Assembly (NCBI RefSeq): GCF_005893125.1
Contig: NZ_VCJS01000103.1
Coordinates: 1-44,674, forward strand
DNA from: Nonomuraea basaltis
Lineage (GTDB): Bacteria > Actinomycetota > Actinomycetes > Streptosporangiales > Streptosporangiaceae
Length of the DNA: 44,674 nucleotides
Direction: 5' to 3'
Made by a program: the position numbers and the translations under genes. Below, piece by piece: positions 19,979-28,198 of the stretch. How positions within the stretch are numbered: the stretch's first letter is position 1; every line of letters starts with the position of its first letter. Below the pieces are notes generated by a model. It searched no databases, had not been told where the DNA came from, and worked only from the letters and a program-made list of their open reading frames with translations.

Positions 19979-20296
19979 GGATCCCGGCCGGTCAGTCGGC
20001 GGATGAACCGGCCAGGCGCACCTCCAAGAGGTCGCATCCTTGCGGGCGTCGGGTCCGGCGGGGACTCGGCGCCCGCGGCTGCGATGAACCCCTCTCCTCA
20101 TCTCTTCCGACAGGGGGTGCACGATTTGTATGCCCTTGTCGCTTTTGTCGCTAACTCAACAGGTGGCAAAGCACCGGTCACGCAGAAGCACAACCCGCCG
20201 CCTGCGGCGGATCGCTGGACGCGGCCCGCCATCCATCACCCGGAGAGGCCGTTACGCTGGTCGGCAGTGCCATCAGGTCGACAGGGGTGTGACGTC
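19979..20296. other. Non-coding gap before the DUF2520 gene
   Basis: About 320 bases. The frame of the following gene is open through it, but the residues are Arg/Pro-rich noise with no family resemblance. A TACGCT at 20252 could be a -10 box. Nothing else is recognised. Confidence 0.5.
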
Positions 20297-21187
20297 ATGG
20301 ACGCAGGGGATCGCCCGGCCCGGCTGACTGTCGGCGTGCTCGGGGCGGGCAAGGTCGGCTCGGCTCTCGGCGCCGCGTTGGCGCAGGCAGGCCACCACAT
20401 CGTGGCGGCGAGCGGGGTGTCCGACAATTCTCAGCGATGGGCGGCCGACCGGCTCGGCGTCACGCCGTCGCGGCCCGACGAGGTGGTGGCGGCGGCGGAG
20501 CTGATCCTGCTCACCGTGCCGGACGACGCGCTGCCCGACCTCGTCAACGGGCTCGCCACCACCGGGGCCGACCTCCACGGCAAGCTGCTGGCGCACACCA
20601 GCGGGTCGTACGGGCTGTCCGTGCTCGACCCGGCGGCGAAGGCCGGTGCACTGCCGCTCGCGCTGCACCCGGTGATGACGTTCACGGGCCGCGACGAGGA
20701 CCTCAACAAGCTCACCGGCATCTCATACGGCGTGACCGCACCCGACGCGCTGCGCCCCATCGCCGAGGCTCTGGTGATCGAGATGGGCGGCGAGCCGGTC
20801 TGGATCGCCGAGGCCGACCGCCCGCTTTACCACGCGGCGCTGGCCGGGGCCGCCAACCACATGGTCACGCTCATCGCGGAGTCGTCCGACCTGCTCCACC
20901 GCATCGGCGTCGAGCACCCTGGGCGGATGCTTGGCCCCCTGCTCGGCGCCGCGCTCGACAACGTGCTGAGGCTGGGCATCTCCGGCCTCACCGGCCCGGT
21001 CGTCCGCGGCGACGCCGGCACCGTGCGCAAGCACGTGGACGCGCTGATCCTCGCCGCTCCGGAGGCCGCCGACGCCTACATCGCGCTGGCCAGGCTCACC
21101 GCCGACCGGGCGCTGGCCGCGGGGTTGCTCAAACCGGAGGAGGCGGAGCGGCTGCTCGACGCGCTGGGCGGCAACATATGGACATGA
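20297..21187 (+). CDS. Rossmann-fold protein with DUF2520, ketopantoate reductase-like
   Basis: 296 residues. The N-terminal nucleotide-binding loop is VGVLGAGKVGSALGAAL, followed by the helical C-terminal domain called DUF2520 (HAALAGAANHMVTLIAESSDLL). The family is related to 6-phosphogluconate/ketopantoate reductases and sits immediately before panC in many actinobacteria (in M. tuberculosis also), so NADPH-linked reduction in pantothenate synthesis has been proposed; not proven. ATG 20297 starts the Rossmann fold; panC follows after 13 bases. Confidence 0.85.
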   Translation: MDAGDRPARLTVGVLGAGKVGSALGAALAQAGHHIVAASGVSDNSQRWAADRLGVTPSRPDEVVAAAELILLTVPDDALPDLVNGLATTGADLHGKLLAHTSGSYGLSVLDPAAKAGALPLALHPVMTFTGRDEDLNKLTGISYGVTAPDALRPIAEALVIEMGGEPVWIAEADRPLYHAALAGAANHMVTLIAESSDLLHRIGVEHPGRMLGPLLGAALDNVLRLGISGLTGPVVRGDAGTVRKHVDALILAAPEAADAYIALARLTADRALAAGLLKPEEAERLLDALGGNIWT

Positions 21188-21200
21188 GGAGGACTGCGTT

Positions 21201-22037
21201 ATGGAGCTGATCGTCGCCAGGAACCGGGAAGACCTGGTCAAGGCGCGTGTCGCTGGAGAGGTGGCCCTGGTGCCGACCATGGGAGCGCTGCACGAGGGGC
21301 ACAGGTCGCTGATCAGGCTCGCCCGGGCCCGGGCCGATCAGGTCGTGGTCAGCATCTTCGTCAATCCCCTGCAGTTCGCCCCGAACGAGGATTTTTCACG
21401 CTATCCCCGTACGTTCGACGCCGACCTCGACGTGTGCCGGGCCGAGGGCGCCGACGTGGTGTTCCACCCGTCCCCCGCGGACATGTACCACCCCGACCGC
21501 CAGGTGAGCCTCTGCTCCGGCGAGATGGGGAAGATCGTCGAAGGCGCCTCCAGGCCGGGGCACTTCGATGGCGTGCTCACGGTCGTGCTCAAGCTCTTCA
21601 ACCTGGTCCAGCCGCACGTGGCGATCTTCGGGCAGAAGGACGCTCAGCAGCTCGCCCTGATCCGGCGCATGGTCGCCGACCTCGACGTGCCGATCGAGAT
21701 CGTCGGTGCGCCCACCGTACGCGAGCCCGACGGCCTGGCCCTGTCCAGCCGCAACCGCTATCTGTCCGCCGGCGACCGGCAGGTGGCGCTGGCGCTCTCT
21801 CGCGCACTTCGCCAGGGCAAGGCCGAGGCCACCCCGTCCAGGATCCGCGCGGCGGCCATGGCCGTGCTCGACGCGGCGGGCCCCGAACTCGACCTCGATT
21901 ACCTGGCCCTGGTGGATCCGGCGACGTTCGCCGAGATGGGCGAGTCCTACGCGGGCCCGGCGGTGCTCGCGGTGGCCGCGAGGGTCGGCGGCACCCGGCT
22001 GATCGACAACGTCACCCTGACCTTGAATCCCGCCTGA
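21201..22037 (+). CDS. panC: Pantoate-beta-alanine ligase (pantothenate synthetase)
   Basis: ATP-dependent joining of pantoate and beta-alanine to pantothenate, the CoA precursor. 278 residues; the HIGH-type motif is PTMGALHEGH (25-34), with FVNPLQF, FGQKDAQQL and the KMSKS-type LSSRNRYLS. GAGGAC precedes ATG 21201. No panD or panB is in the window; the usual panD between panC and coaX is replaced by a DUF6624 gene and nadBC. Confidence 0.96.
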   Translation: MELIVARNREDLVKARVAGEVALVPTMGALHEGHRSLIRLARARADQVVVSIFVNPLQFAPNEDFSRYPRTFDADLDVCRAEGADVVFHPSPADMYHPDRQVSLCSGEMGKIVEGASRPGHFDGVLTVVLKLFNLVQPHVAIFGQKDAQQLALIRRMVADLDVPIEIVGAPTVREPDGLALSSRNRYLSAGDRQVALALSRALRQGKAEATPSRIRAAAMAVLDAAGPELDLDYLALVDPATFAEMGESYAGPAVLAVAARVGGTRLIDNVTLTLNPA

Positions 22038-22050
22038 GGCGGATTACCGT
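22023..22050 (+). promoter_or_regulatory. Promoter for the DUF6624 gene, inside the panC end
   Basis: TTGAAT (22023-22028), 16-base spacer, TACCGT (22045-22050), then 7 bases to ATG 22058. The start codon falls at the expected transcription start, so the message would be leaderless. Confidence 0.6.
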
Positions 22051-22057
22051 CGGAAAC

Positions 22058-22564
22058 ATGACCGACGAGGAGTTACGGGACGAGCTGCTCCGGCGGATGA
22101 AGATCGACCAGGCCATGCGCGACCCGGCCAAGGGCATTCCCGGCAACCGGCGGCTGGCCCGGATCCAAAGGCTCGACGAGGGCAACACCGCCTGGCTCTA
22201 CTCTGTGGTCGCCACTCGCGGCTGGCCGCTGATCTCGCAGGTCGGGCAGCGGGCTGCGGGGGCGGCCTGGCTGCTGGCGCAGCACGCCAGCTCGCTGGAG
22301 GCGCAGCGGCTCTTCCGCGAGGTGGTGGCCGACGCCGTGGAGCGGGACGAGGCCTCGCCGCGCCATCTGGCGTACCTGGAGGACCGGATACGCGTGCGCT
22401 CTGGTCGCCTTCAGCTGTACGGCACCCAGCTCCACGACGGCGTCGACGGCCTGGAGCCCATGCCGATCGAGGAGCCCGATCTCCTCGAGGAGCGTCGCGC
22501 CGCGGTGGGACTGGAGCCGTTCGCCGAGTACGAGGCGTCCATGAGGAAGATCTACCGTCTTTGA
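22058..22564 (+). CDS. DUF6624-type protein
   Basis: 168-residue soluble, helical protein. The middle holds the pattern GWPLISQVGQRAAGAAWLLAQHA, then HLAYLEDRIRVRSGRLQLYGTQ, which I know as the DUF6624 domain; no biochemical role is established for it. The frame upstream is open far into panC, but only ATG 22058 has a promoter-like context (TTGAAT...TACCGT) and it starts an acidic, plausible N-terminus. It separates panC from nadBC. Confidence 0.75.
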   Translation: MTDEELRDELLRRMKIDQAMRDPAKGIPGNRRLARIQRLDEGNTAWLYSVVATRGWPLISQVGQRAAGAAWLLAQHASSLEAQRLFREVVADAVERDEASPRHLAYLEDRIRVRSGRLQLYGTQLHDGVDGLEPMPIEEPDLLEERRAAVGLEPFAEYEASMRKIYRL

Positions 22565-22592
22565 GCCCCCGGGGCATGCTCACGCCACGCCA

Positions 22593-22621
22593 GGCGTTAT
22601 CGTCATATTGACGAAATCGCC
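22593..22621. promoter_or_regulatory. 29-bp palindrome before nadBC
   Basis: GGCG-TTAT-CGTCA, centre TAT, TGACG-AAAT-CGCC: symmetric except two positions in the four-base linker. It ends 17 bases before ATG 22639 and covers the likely promoter (TATCGT at 22598). Best reading: operator for an NAD-responsive or local repressor. Confidence 0.6.
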
Positions 22622-22638
22622 TCAGTGAGGAGACCCCA

Positions 22639-25164
22639 ATGAGCGCACCGGCGATCCCCCTGCGGCTGACCGCTCCCGCCCCCGGCTGGACCGCCGAGGC
22701 GGACGTGGTCGTCGTGGGCTCCGGCATCGCGGGCCTGACCGTGGCCCTGCGCTATGCCGAGCTGGACCCGGCCGCCAAGGTTCTGGTCGTCACCAAGGAC
22801 GTGCTGTCGTCGGGCTCCACCCGCTGGGCCCAGGGCGGCATCGCCGCCGTGCTCGACCCTCGTGACACGCCCGAGGAACACCTGAACGACACGCTGCTCG
22901 CCGGGGTCGGGCTTTGTGACGTGGGGGCCGTGCGGACGCTGGTGACCGAGGGCCCCGGCGCGCTGCGGCGGCTGATGGCGCGCGGCGCCCGCTTCGACCG
23001 GACCCCCGACGGCGAGCTCCAGCTCACCAGGGAGGGCGGGCACCGGCGGCGCAGGATCGTGCACGCGGGCGGCGACGCCACGGGTGCCGAGGTGCAGCGG
23101 GCGCTCGTCGAGGCGGTGCGCGCCGGATCGATCGAGGTGATCGAGCACGCGCTGGTCCTGGACCTGCTGAAGGACGCCAGGGGCCGGGCCAGGGGCGTGA
23201 CGCTGCACGTCATGGGCGAGGGCGCGCGCGACGGCGTGGGCGCGGTGCTCGCCAGGGCGGTCGTGCTGGCCACCGGCGGCATGGGCCAGGTGTACGCCGC
23301 CACCACCAACCCCGTGGTCTCCACAGGCGACGGGGTCGCGCTCGCGCTGCGCGCCGGGGCCGTGGTGCGCGACATCGAGTTCGTCCAGTTCCACCCGACC
23401 GTGCTCTGGCTCGGCGAGGGCTCGACCGGCCAGCAGCCGCTGATCTCGGAGGCGGTCCGGGGCGAGGGCGCCTTCCTGATCGACCACGCGGGCAACCGGT
23501 TCATGACGGACGTGCACGAGCTGGCCGATCTGGCGCCGCGCGACGTCGTGGCCAAGGCGATCATGCGGACGATGCGCGCGACCGGCCGCGCCCACGTCTT
23601 CCTCGACGGCCGCCACTTCGGCCGGGAGAGGTGGGAGACCCGATTCCCCACGATCTACGCCGTCTGCCGCGAGCACGGCATCGATCCGGCGACCGAGCCC
23701 ATTCCCGTGTCACCCGCCGCCCACTACGCGAGCGGCGGCGTCCGTACCGACCTGCGCGGGCGCACCTCGATCGACGGCCTGTACGCCTGTGGCGAGGTCG
23801 CCTGCACCGGCGTGCACGGCGCGAACCGGCTGGCCTCCAACTCCCTGCTCGAAGGGCTCGTCTTCGCCGAGCGCATCGCCGAGGACATCCACCGCGTACG
23901 CCCCGAGCCGGGCGAGCCGGTCGAGAGCCAGGCCGCGCCCGGGCTGGCCGACCCGCGGATCAGGCCCAGGATCCAGGCTCACATGAGCACCGGGGCGAGC
24001 GTGCTGCGCAGCCGCGAGTCGCTGCTGACCACGGCAAGGGCGCTGCGCGAGGCCCGCTGGACGCCCGTCGAGGTGCCGGCCTGCACCGAGTCCTGGGAGG
24101 TCACGAACCTGCTCACGGTCGCCACCCTGCTCACCGGCGCGGCGGCGGCCAGGCTCGAGACGCGTGGCTCACACTGGCGCGAGGACTACGACACGCGCGA
24201 CGACAACGAATGGCTGGGCCACCTGGATGTGACCCTGACGGAGGAGGGCCCCCGCATGACGTACACGCCTCACGGCGACGCGATGCCGCCGCGCCTGGCC
24301 CAGGAGCTGACGGCCGCCGGGCTCGACCCGGCCGAGGTGGACGCGCTGATCGACCGGGCGCTCGCCGAGGACCTGCAGGAGGCGGGCGACGTGACCAGCC
24401 TGGCCACCATCCCGGCCGGCCAGAGCTCCAGCGCCGACGTGGTGGCGCGCAAGGACGGCGTCGTGGCGGGGCTGGCCGTGGCGGAGGCGGTGTTCGTACG
24501 GCTGGGCGCGGGGCGTAGCGAGAGGCGGGCCAAGGACGGCGAGCGGGTCAGGGCGGGCGACGTGCTGATGACCGTGGAGGGTCCGACACGGGCCCTGCTG
24601 ACGGCCGAGCGCACCGCGCTCAACCTGCTCACGCACCTGTCCGGGGTGGCCACGCTGACCGGCAGATGGGTCGAGGCGATCAGCGGCACGACGGCGCGCG
24701 TGCGCGACAGCCGCAAGACGCTGCCGGGGCTGCGGTCCCTGGAGAAGTACGCGGTGCGCTGCGGCGGCGGTGTGAACCACCGGATGTCGCTGTCGGACGC
24801 GGCCCTGATCAAGGACAACCACGTGGTGGCGGCGGGCGGGGTGGCCGAGGCGTTCAGGGCGGTCAGGGAGCGGTACCCGGAGCTGCCCATCGAGGTGGAG
24901 GTCGACCGGCTGGACCAACTGGAGGCCGTGCTCGACGAGGGCGCCGCGGAGATCCTGCTGGACAACTTCACGATCGAGGACACGGCGCGAGCCGTACAAG
25001 TCGTGAAAAATCGGGCGAAAAACAGGGTTGCGCTCGAAGCGAGCGGGGGATTGACCTTGGAATCGGCCCGGGACGTGGCCGAAACTGGCGTTGAGTACCT
25101 TGCGGTGGGAGCGCTAACGCACTCGGCGCCGGCCCTGGACATCGCACTGGATCTGCGGGGGTAA
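22639..25164 (+). CDS. nadB-nadC: Fused L-aspartate oxidase / quinolinate phosphoribosyltransferase
   Basis: One uninterrupted 841-residue frame joins two enzymes of de novo NAD synthesis. Residues 1-about 539 are NadB: FAD loop VVVVGSGIAGLTVALRY, SGSTRWAQGGIAA, and SPAAHYASGGV. Residues about 540-841 are NadC: ALNLLTHLSG, RDSRKTLPGLRSLEKYAVRCGGGVNHR, KDNHV, and the closing YLAVGALTHS. Both halves have normal full length. In relatives they are separate adjacent genes. At the junction GGAGGAGGG lies 5 nt before an in-frame ATG (24256), and another ATG is at 24280, so NadC could also be made alone. RBS GAGGAG precedes ATG 22639. nadA is absent from the window. Confidence 0.9.
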   Translation: MSAPAIPLRLTAPAPGWTAEADVVVVGSGIAGLTVALRYAELDPAAKVLVVTKDVLSSGSTRWAQGGIAAVLDPRDTPEEHLNDTLLAGVGLCDVGAVRTLVTEGPGALRRLMARGARFDRTPDGELQLTREGGHRRRRIVHAGGDATGAEVQRALVEAVRAGSIEVIEHALVLDLLKDARGRARGVTLHVMGEGARDGVGAVLARAVVLATGGMGQVYAATTNPVVSTGDGVALALRAGAVVRDIEFVQFHPTVLWLGEGSTGQQPLISEAVRGEGAFLIDHAGNRFMTDVHELADLAPRDVVAKAIMRTMRATGRAHVFLDGRHFGRERWETRFPTIYAVCREHGIDPATEPIPVSPAAHYASGGVRTDLRGRTSIDGLYACGEVACTGVHGANRLASNSLLEGLVFAERIAEDIHRVRPEPGEPVESQAAPGLADPRIRPRIQAHMSTGASVLRSRESLLTTARALREARWTPVEVPACTESWEVTNLLTVATLLTGAAAARLETRGSHWREDYDTRDDNEWLGHLDVTLTEEGPRMTYTPHGDAMPPRLAQELTAAGLDPAEVDALIDRALAEDLQEAGDVTSLATIPAGQSSSADVVARKDGVVAGLAVAEAVFVRLGAGRSERRAKDGERVRAGDVLMTVEGPTRALLTAERTALNLLTHLSGVATLTGRWVEAISGTTARVRDSRKTLPGLRSLEKYAVRCGGGVNHRMSLSDAALIKDNHVVAAGGVAEAFRAVRERYPELPIEVEVDRLDQLEAVLDEGAAEILLDNFTIEDTARAVQVVKNRAKNRVALEASGGLTLESARDVAETGVEYLAVGALTHSAPALDIALDLRG

Positions 25165-25167
25165 TTG

Positions 25168-25950
25168 ATGCTGCTCACGATCGACGTCGGCAACACGCAC
25201 ACGGTGCTGGGGCTGTTCGAGGGCGAGGACGTCATCGAGCACTGGCGGCTGGCCACCGACGCCCGCCGCACCGCCGACGAGATCGCTGTCGTACTCCAAG
25301 GCCTTTTGACGCAGTCGCCGCTGCTCAAGGGGACCGACATCAACGGCATCGCCATCTGCTCCACGGTCCCGAGCGTGCTCAACGAGATGCGCGAGATGAC
25401 CCGCCGCTACTACGGCGACGTGACCACGGTGATCGTGGAGCCGGGCATCCGCACCGGGATGCCCGTACGCATGGACAACCCCAAGGAGGTCGGCAGCGAC
25501 CGCATCGTCAACGCGATCGCGGCCATCGACCAGTACGGCGGCCCCTGCGTCATCGTCGACTTCGGCACCGCGACCTCGTTCGACGCGGTGTCCGCCAAGG
25601 GCGAGTACGTCGGCGCGGTCACCGCTCCCGGCATCGAGATCTCGGTCGACGCGCTGGCCGCGGCCGGAGCGCAGCTGCACAAGGTGGAGCTGGTCAGGCC
25701 CCGCTCGGTGATCGCCAAGAACACGGTGGAGGCTCTGCAGGCCGGCATCATCTACGGCTTCGCCGGCCAGGTGGACGGCATCGTCGAGCGCATGACGGCG
25801 GAGCTGGCCGACGACCCCGAGGAGGTGACCGTGGTGGCCACCGGCGGGCACGCGGCGCTGGTGGTGGGCGAGTCGCGCTCGATCGACGTACATGAGCCGT
25901 GGCTGACCCTCATCGGCCTGCGCCTGATCTACCACAGGAACACGACCTGA
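25168..25950 (+). CDS. coaX: Type III pantothenate kinase
   Basis: First step of CoA synthesis from pantothenate, of the CoaX class that is not feedback-inhibited by CoA. 260 residues; phosphate-binding loop DVGNTHTVLG at the N-terminus, the GSDRIVNAIAA segment, catalytic-type DFGTATSFD and TAPGIEIS. ATG 25168 lies 3 bases after the nadBC stop, so the two are one operon. A hairpin follows the stop. Confidence 0.95.
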   Translation: MLLTIDVGNTHTVLGLFEGEDVIEHWRLATDARRTADEIAVVLQGLLTQSPLLKGTDINGIAICSTVPSVLNEMREMTRRYYGDVTTVIVEPGIRTGMPVRMDNPKEVGSDRIVNAIAAIDQYGGPCVIVDFGTATSFDAVSAKGEYVGAVTAPGIEISVDALAAAGAQLHKVELVRPRSVIAKNTVEALQAGIIYGFAGQVDGIVERMTAELADDPEEVTVVATGGHAALVVGESRSIDVHEPWLTLIGLRLIYHRNTT

Positions 25951-25965
25951 CCCCGGACGCAGGAC

Positions 25966-25998
25966 AAGCGGCCCCCCGCTCGGGTAAGGGGACCGCTT
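25966..25998 (+). terminator. Hairpin after coaX
   Basis: AAGCGGCCCC pairs with GGGGACCGCTT (one bulge). It stands between coaX and the convergent secreted-protein gene and can serve both strands. Confidence 0.65.
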
Positions 25999-26028
25999 GC
26001 GTATATGAGCGCGCCGGCGCTGTTCGTC

Positions 26029-26508
26029 CTACTCGCTCTCGGCGGTGTAGAGGTACTGCCAGGGACCGCACTTCGTGGGGTAGTTGCTGTGCACGCCGAT
26101 CTGGCAGACCTTCACCCGCAGGCTGGAGACGTCGTGCTCGGCGAACTGGAAGGGCTTGTAGCCCGGGTAGCCGCAGTACTTCTTGGAGTAGACCGGGGAC
26201 CAGTCGTCGTCGAAGTCGCTGGCCTGGAACTTGACGTAGGCGCACTTCCCACCCTGGTTGTAGGTGCGGTTGTCCAGGTCGTAGAGCTTGCCCTTGACGT
26301 GGACCTCGTTCGACTCGCCGTCGTGGTCCCAGTTGACGCCGACCCAGCCCTGAGCCTTGGCCTGGTGGTGCTTGGCGTAGACGGGGCCCCAGTACTCGGA
26401 GTAGTCGTCGTAGTCGGGCGAGGTGGCGGACGCGGCGGTGGGAAGCGACAGAGCCAGAGCGGTGGTAGCGGCAGCGGCGAGGACGCCCGTCGCGATCTTC
26501 TTCAACAT
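26029..26508 (-). CDS. Secreted four-cysteine protein of unknown function
   Basis: 159 residues. Signal peptide MLKKIATGVLAAAATTALAL with a cut near ASA-TS (29). The mature part is rich in Tyr, Asp and Lys and has four Cys (89, 112, 135, 147), enough for two disulfides, and two related aromatic segments, YWGPVYAKHH and DWSPVYSKKY. No family is recognised. GGAGAG precedes ATG 26508. It converges on coaX and diverges from lysS. Confidence 0.75.
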   Translation of the reverse strand: MLKKIATGVLAAAATTALALSLPTAASATSPDYDDYSEYWGPVYAKHHQAKAQGWVGVNWDHDGESNEVHVKGKLYDLDNRTYNQGGKCAYVKFQASDFDDDWSPVYSKKYCGYPGYKPFQFAEHDVSSLRVKVCQIGVHSNYPTKCGPWQYLYTAESE

Positions 26509-26650
26509 CTTCTCTCCTTGAGCTCCCCTGGACCGGCTCCGTGCCGGTTCCCCCCTGAGCTCGTGAGATATTGATAAAGGAGGGCTCTTGCAGCGTCCCT
26601 GCAGCGTTCCTGCAGGGCGCCGACGAGCCCTTGCAGTTCGCCGTATCCCC

Positions 26651-26656
26651 TACCCT
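26651..26656 (+). promoter_or_regulatory. -10 box of lysS (leaderless start)
   Basis: TACCCT ends 8 bases before GTG 26665, with no Shine-Dalgarno between. Spacing fits transcription starting at or beside the start codon. No good -35 is seen; TTGCAG at 26631 is only 14 bases away. Confidence 0.5.
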
Positions 26657-26664
26657 TTGTTGTT

Positions 26665-28146
26665 GTGAGCGACGAACTTCCCGAGCAGATGCGCATCCGG
26701 AGGGAGAAGCTCGACCGCCTTCGCAGCGAGGGCGTCGATCCTTACCCGGTGAATTTCCCACGCACGGCGACCAACGCCGAGGTCAGGGAGAAATACCAGG
26801 GCCTGGAGCCCGACACCGCCACCGGTGACACGGTGGGCGTCGCGGGCCGCGTCATGCTCAGCCGCGTCGGCGGCAAGCTCTGCTTCGCCACGCTCAGGGA
26901 CGGCGACGCCGACCTGCAGGTCATGATCTCGCTCGACAAGGTGGGTGAGGAGTCGCTTGCGCGCTGGAAGCGCGACGTCGACCTGGGTGACCACGTCGGC
27001 GTGACCGGCGAGGTCATCACCTCGCGCCGGGGCGAGCTGTCCATCCTGGCCGAGAGCTGGCAGATCACCGCCAAGTGCCTGCGCCCGCTGCCGGAGAAGC
27101 ACGTCGGGCTCACCGACCCCGAGGCCCGCGTACGCCAGCGCTACGTCGACCTGATCGTCAACGACGAGGCCAGGAAGATGGCCCGCGTCCGCAGCGCCAC
27201 GGTGCGTGCGGTGCGCGACTTCTGGCACGAGGAGGGCTACCTCGAGGTCGAGACGCCGATGCTGCAGCCCGTCCACGGCGGCGCGACGGCCCGGCCCTTC
27301 AAGACCCACATCAACGCCTACGACATGGAGCTCTACCTCCGCATCGCGATCGAGCTCTACCTGAAGCGGCTCGTGGTCGGCGGCATCGACAAGGTCTTCG
27401 AGGTCAACCGCAACTTCCGCAACGAGGGCGCGGACTCCACGCACAACCCCGAGTTCACCATGGTCGAGGCGTACGGCACCTACCTCGACTACAACGACAT
27501 GGCGGACCTGACGCAGCGGATGTACCAGAAGGCCGTCGTGGCCGCCCTGGGCACTTCCGTGGTCGTGCACGACGGCGTCGAGATCGACCTCGGCATCGCC
27601 GAATGGCCCAGGATCACGCTCTACGGAGCGGTGTCGGAGGCCGTCGGCGAGGAGATCACCACCTCGACCACCCTTGAGGAGCTGCGCAAGCTCGCCGACC
27701 GGCGCGAGATCCACTGGGACCCGAAGTGGGGCTCGGGCAAGATCGTGCAGGAGCTCTTCGAGGCCCTCGTCGAGCACACGCTGGTCCAGCCCACGTTCGT
27801 CATGGACTACCCGCTGGAGACCTCGCCGCTGACCCGCCAGCACCGCGACAACCCGCTGCTGACGGAGAAGTGGGACCTGATCGGGTTCGGCACCGAGCTG
27901 GGCACCGCCTACTCCGAGCTGATCGACCCGATCGAGCAGCGGCGGCGCCTGGTCGAGCAGTCCCTTATGGCGGCCGGCGGCGACCTGGAGGCCATGCAGC
28001 TCGACGAGGACTTCCTGCAGGCCCTGGAATACGCGATGCCGCCAACCGGCGGCATGGGGGCCGGCATCGACCGGATGATCATGGCGTTCACCGGCAAGAA
28101 CATCCGCGAGACCATCCTGTTCCCGCTGGTCAAGCCCACCCACTGA
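26665..28146 (+). CDS. lysS: Lysyl-tRNA synthetase, class II
   Basis: Charges tRNA-Lys. 493 residues: N-terminal OB-fold anticodon-binding domain (about 50-160: GRVMLSRVGGKLCFATL, LGDHVGVTGEVITSRRGELS), then the class II core with motif 2 FEVNRNFRNEGADSTHNPEF and motif 3 GMGAGIDRMIM at the C-terminus. GTG 26665 has no ribosome binding site and a -10 box directly upstream. lysS upstream of lsr2 and clpC is the actinobacterial norm; here an accessory block lies in between. Confidence 0.96.
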   Translation: MSDELPEQMRIRREKLDRLRSEGVDPYPVNFPRTATNAEVREKYQGLEPDTATGDTVGVAGRVMLSRVGGKLCFATLRDGDADLQVMISLDKVGEESLARWKRDVDLGDHVGVTGEVITSRRGELSILAESWQITAKCLRPLPEKHVGLTDPEARVRQRYVDLIVNDEARKMARVRSATVRAVRDFWHEEGYLEVETPMLQPVHGGATARPFKTHINAYDMELYLRIAIELYLKRLVVGGIDKVFEVNRNFRNEGADSTHNPEFTMVEAYGTYLDYNDMADLTQRMYQKAVVAALGTSVVVHDGVEIDLGIAEWPRITLYGAVSEAVGEEITTSTTLEELRKLADRREIHWDPKWGSGKIVQELFEALVEHTLVQPTFVMDYPLETSPLTRQHRDNPLLTEKWDLIGFGTELGTAYSELIDPIEQRRRLVEQSLMAAGGDLEAMQLDEDFLQALEYAMPPTGGMGAGIDRMIMAFTGKNIRETILFPLVKPTH

Positions 28147-28153
28147 GATTCTG

Positions 28154-28191
28154 GCGGGCCCCGGCGCCCCGTGTGCGGCACCGGGGCCCGC
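28154..28191. terminator. Terminator shared by lysS and the convergent oxidoreductase
   Basis: GCGGGCCCCGG pairs perfectly with CCGGGGCCCGC across a 16-base loop, 8 bases after the lysS stop and 8 before the opposite stop. Its symmetry lets it work for both genes. Confidence 0.75.
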
Positions 28192-28198
28192 GACCCTC

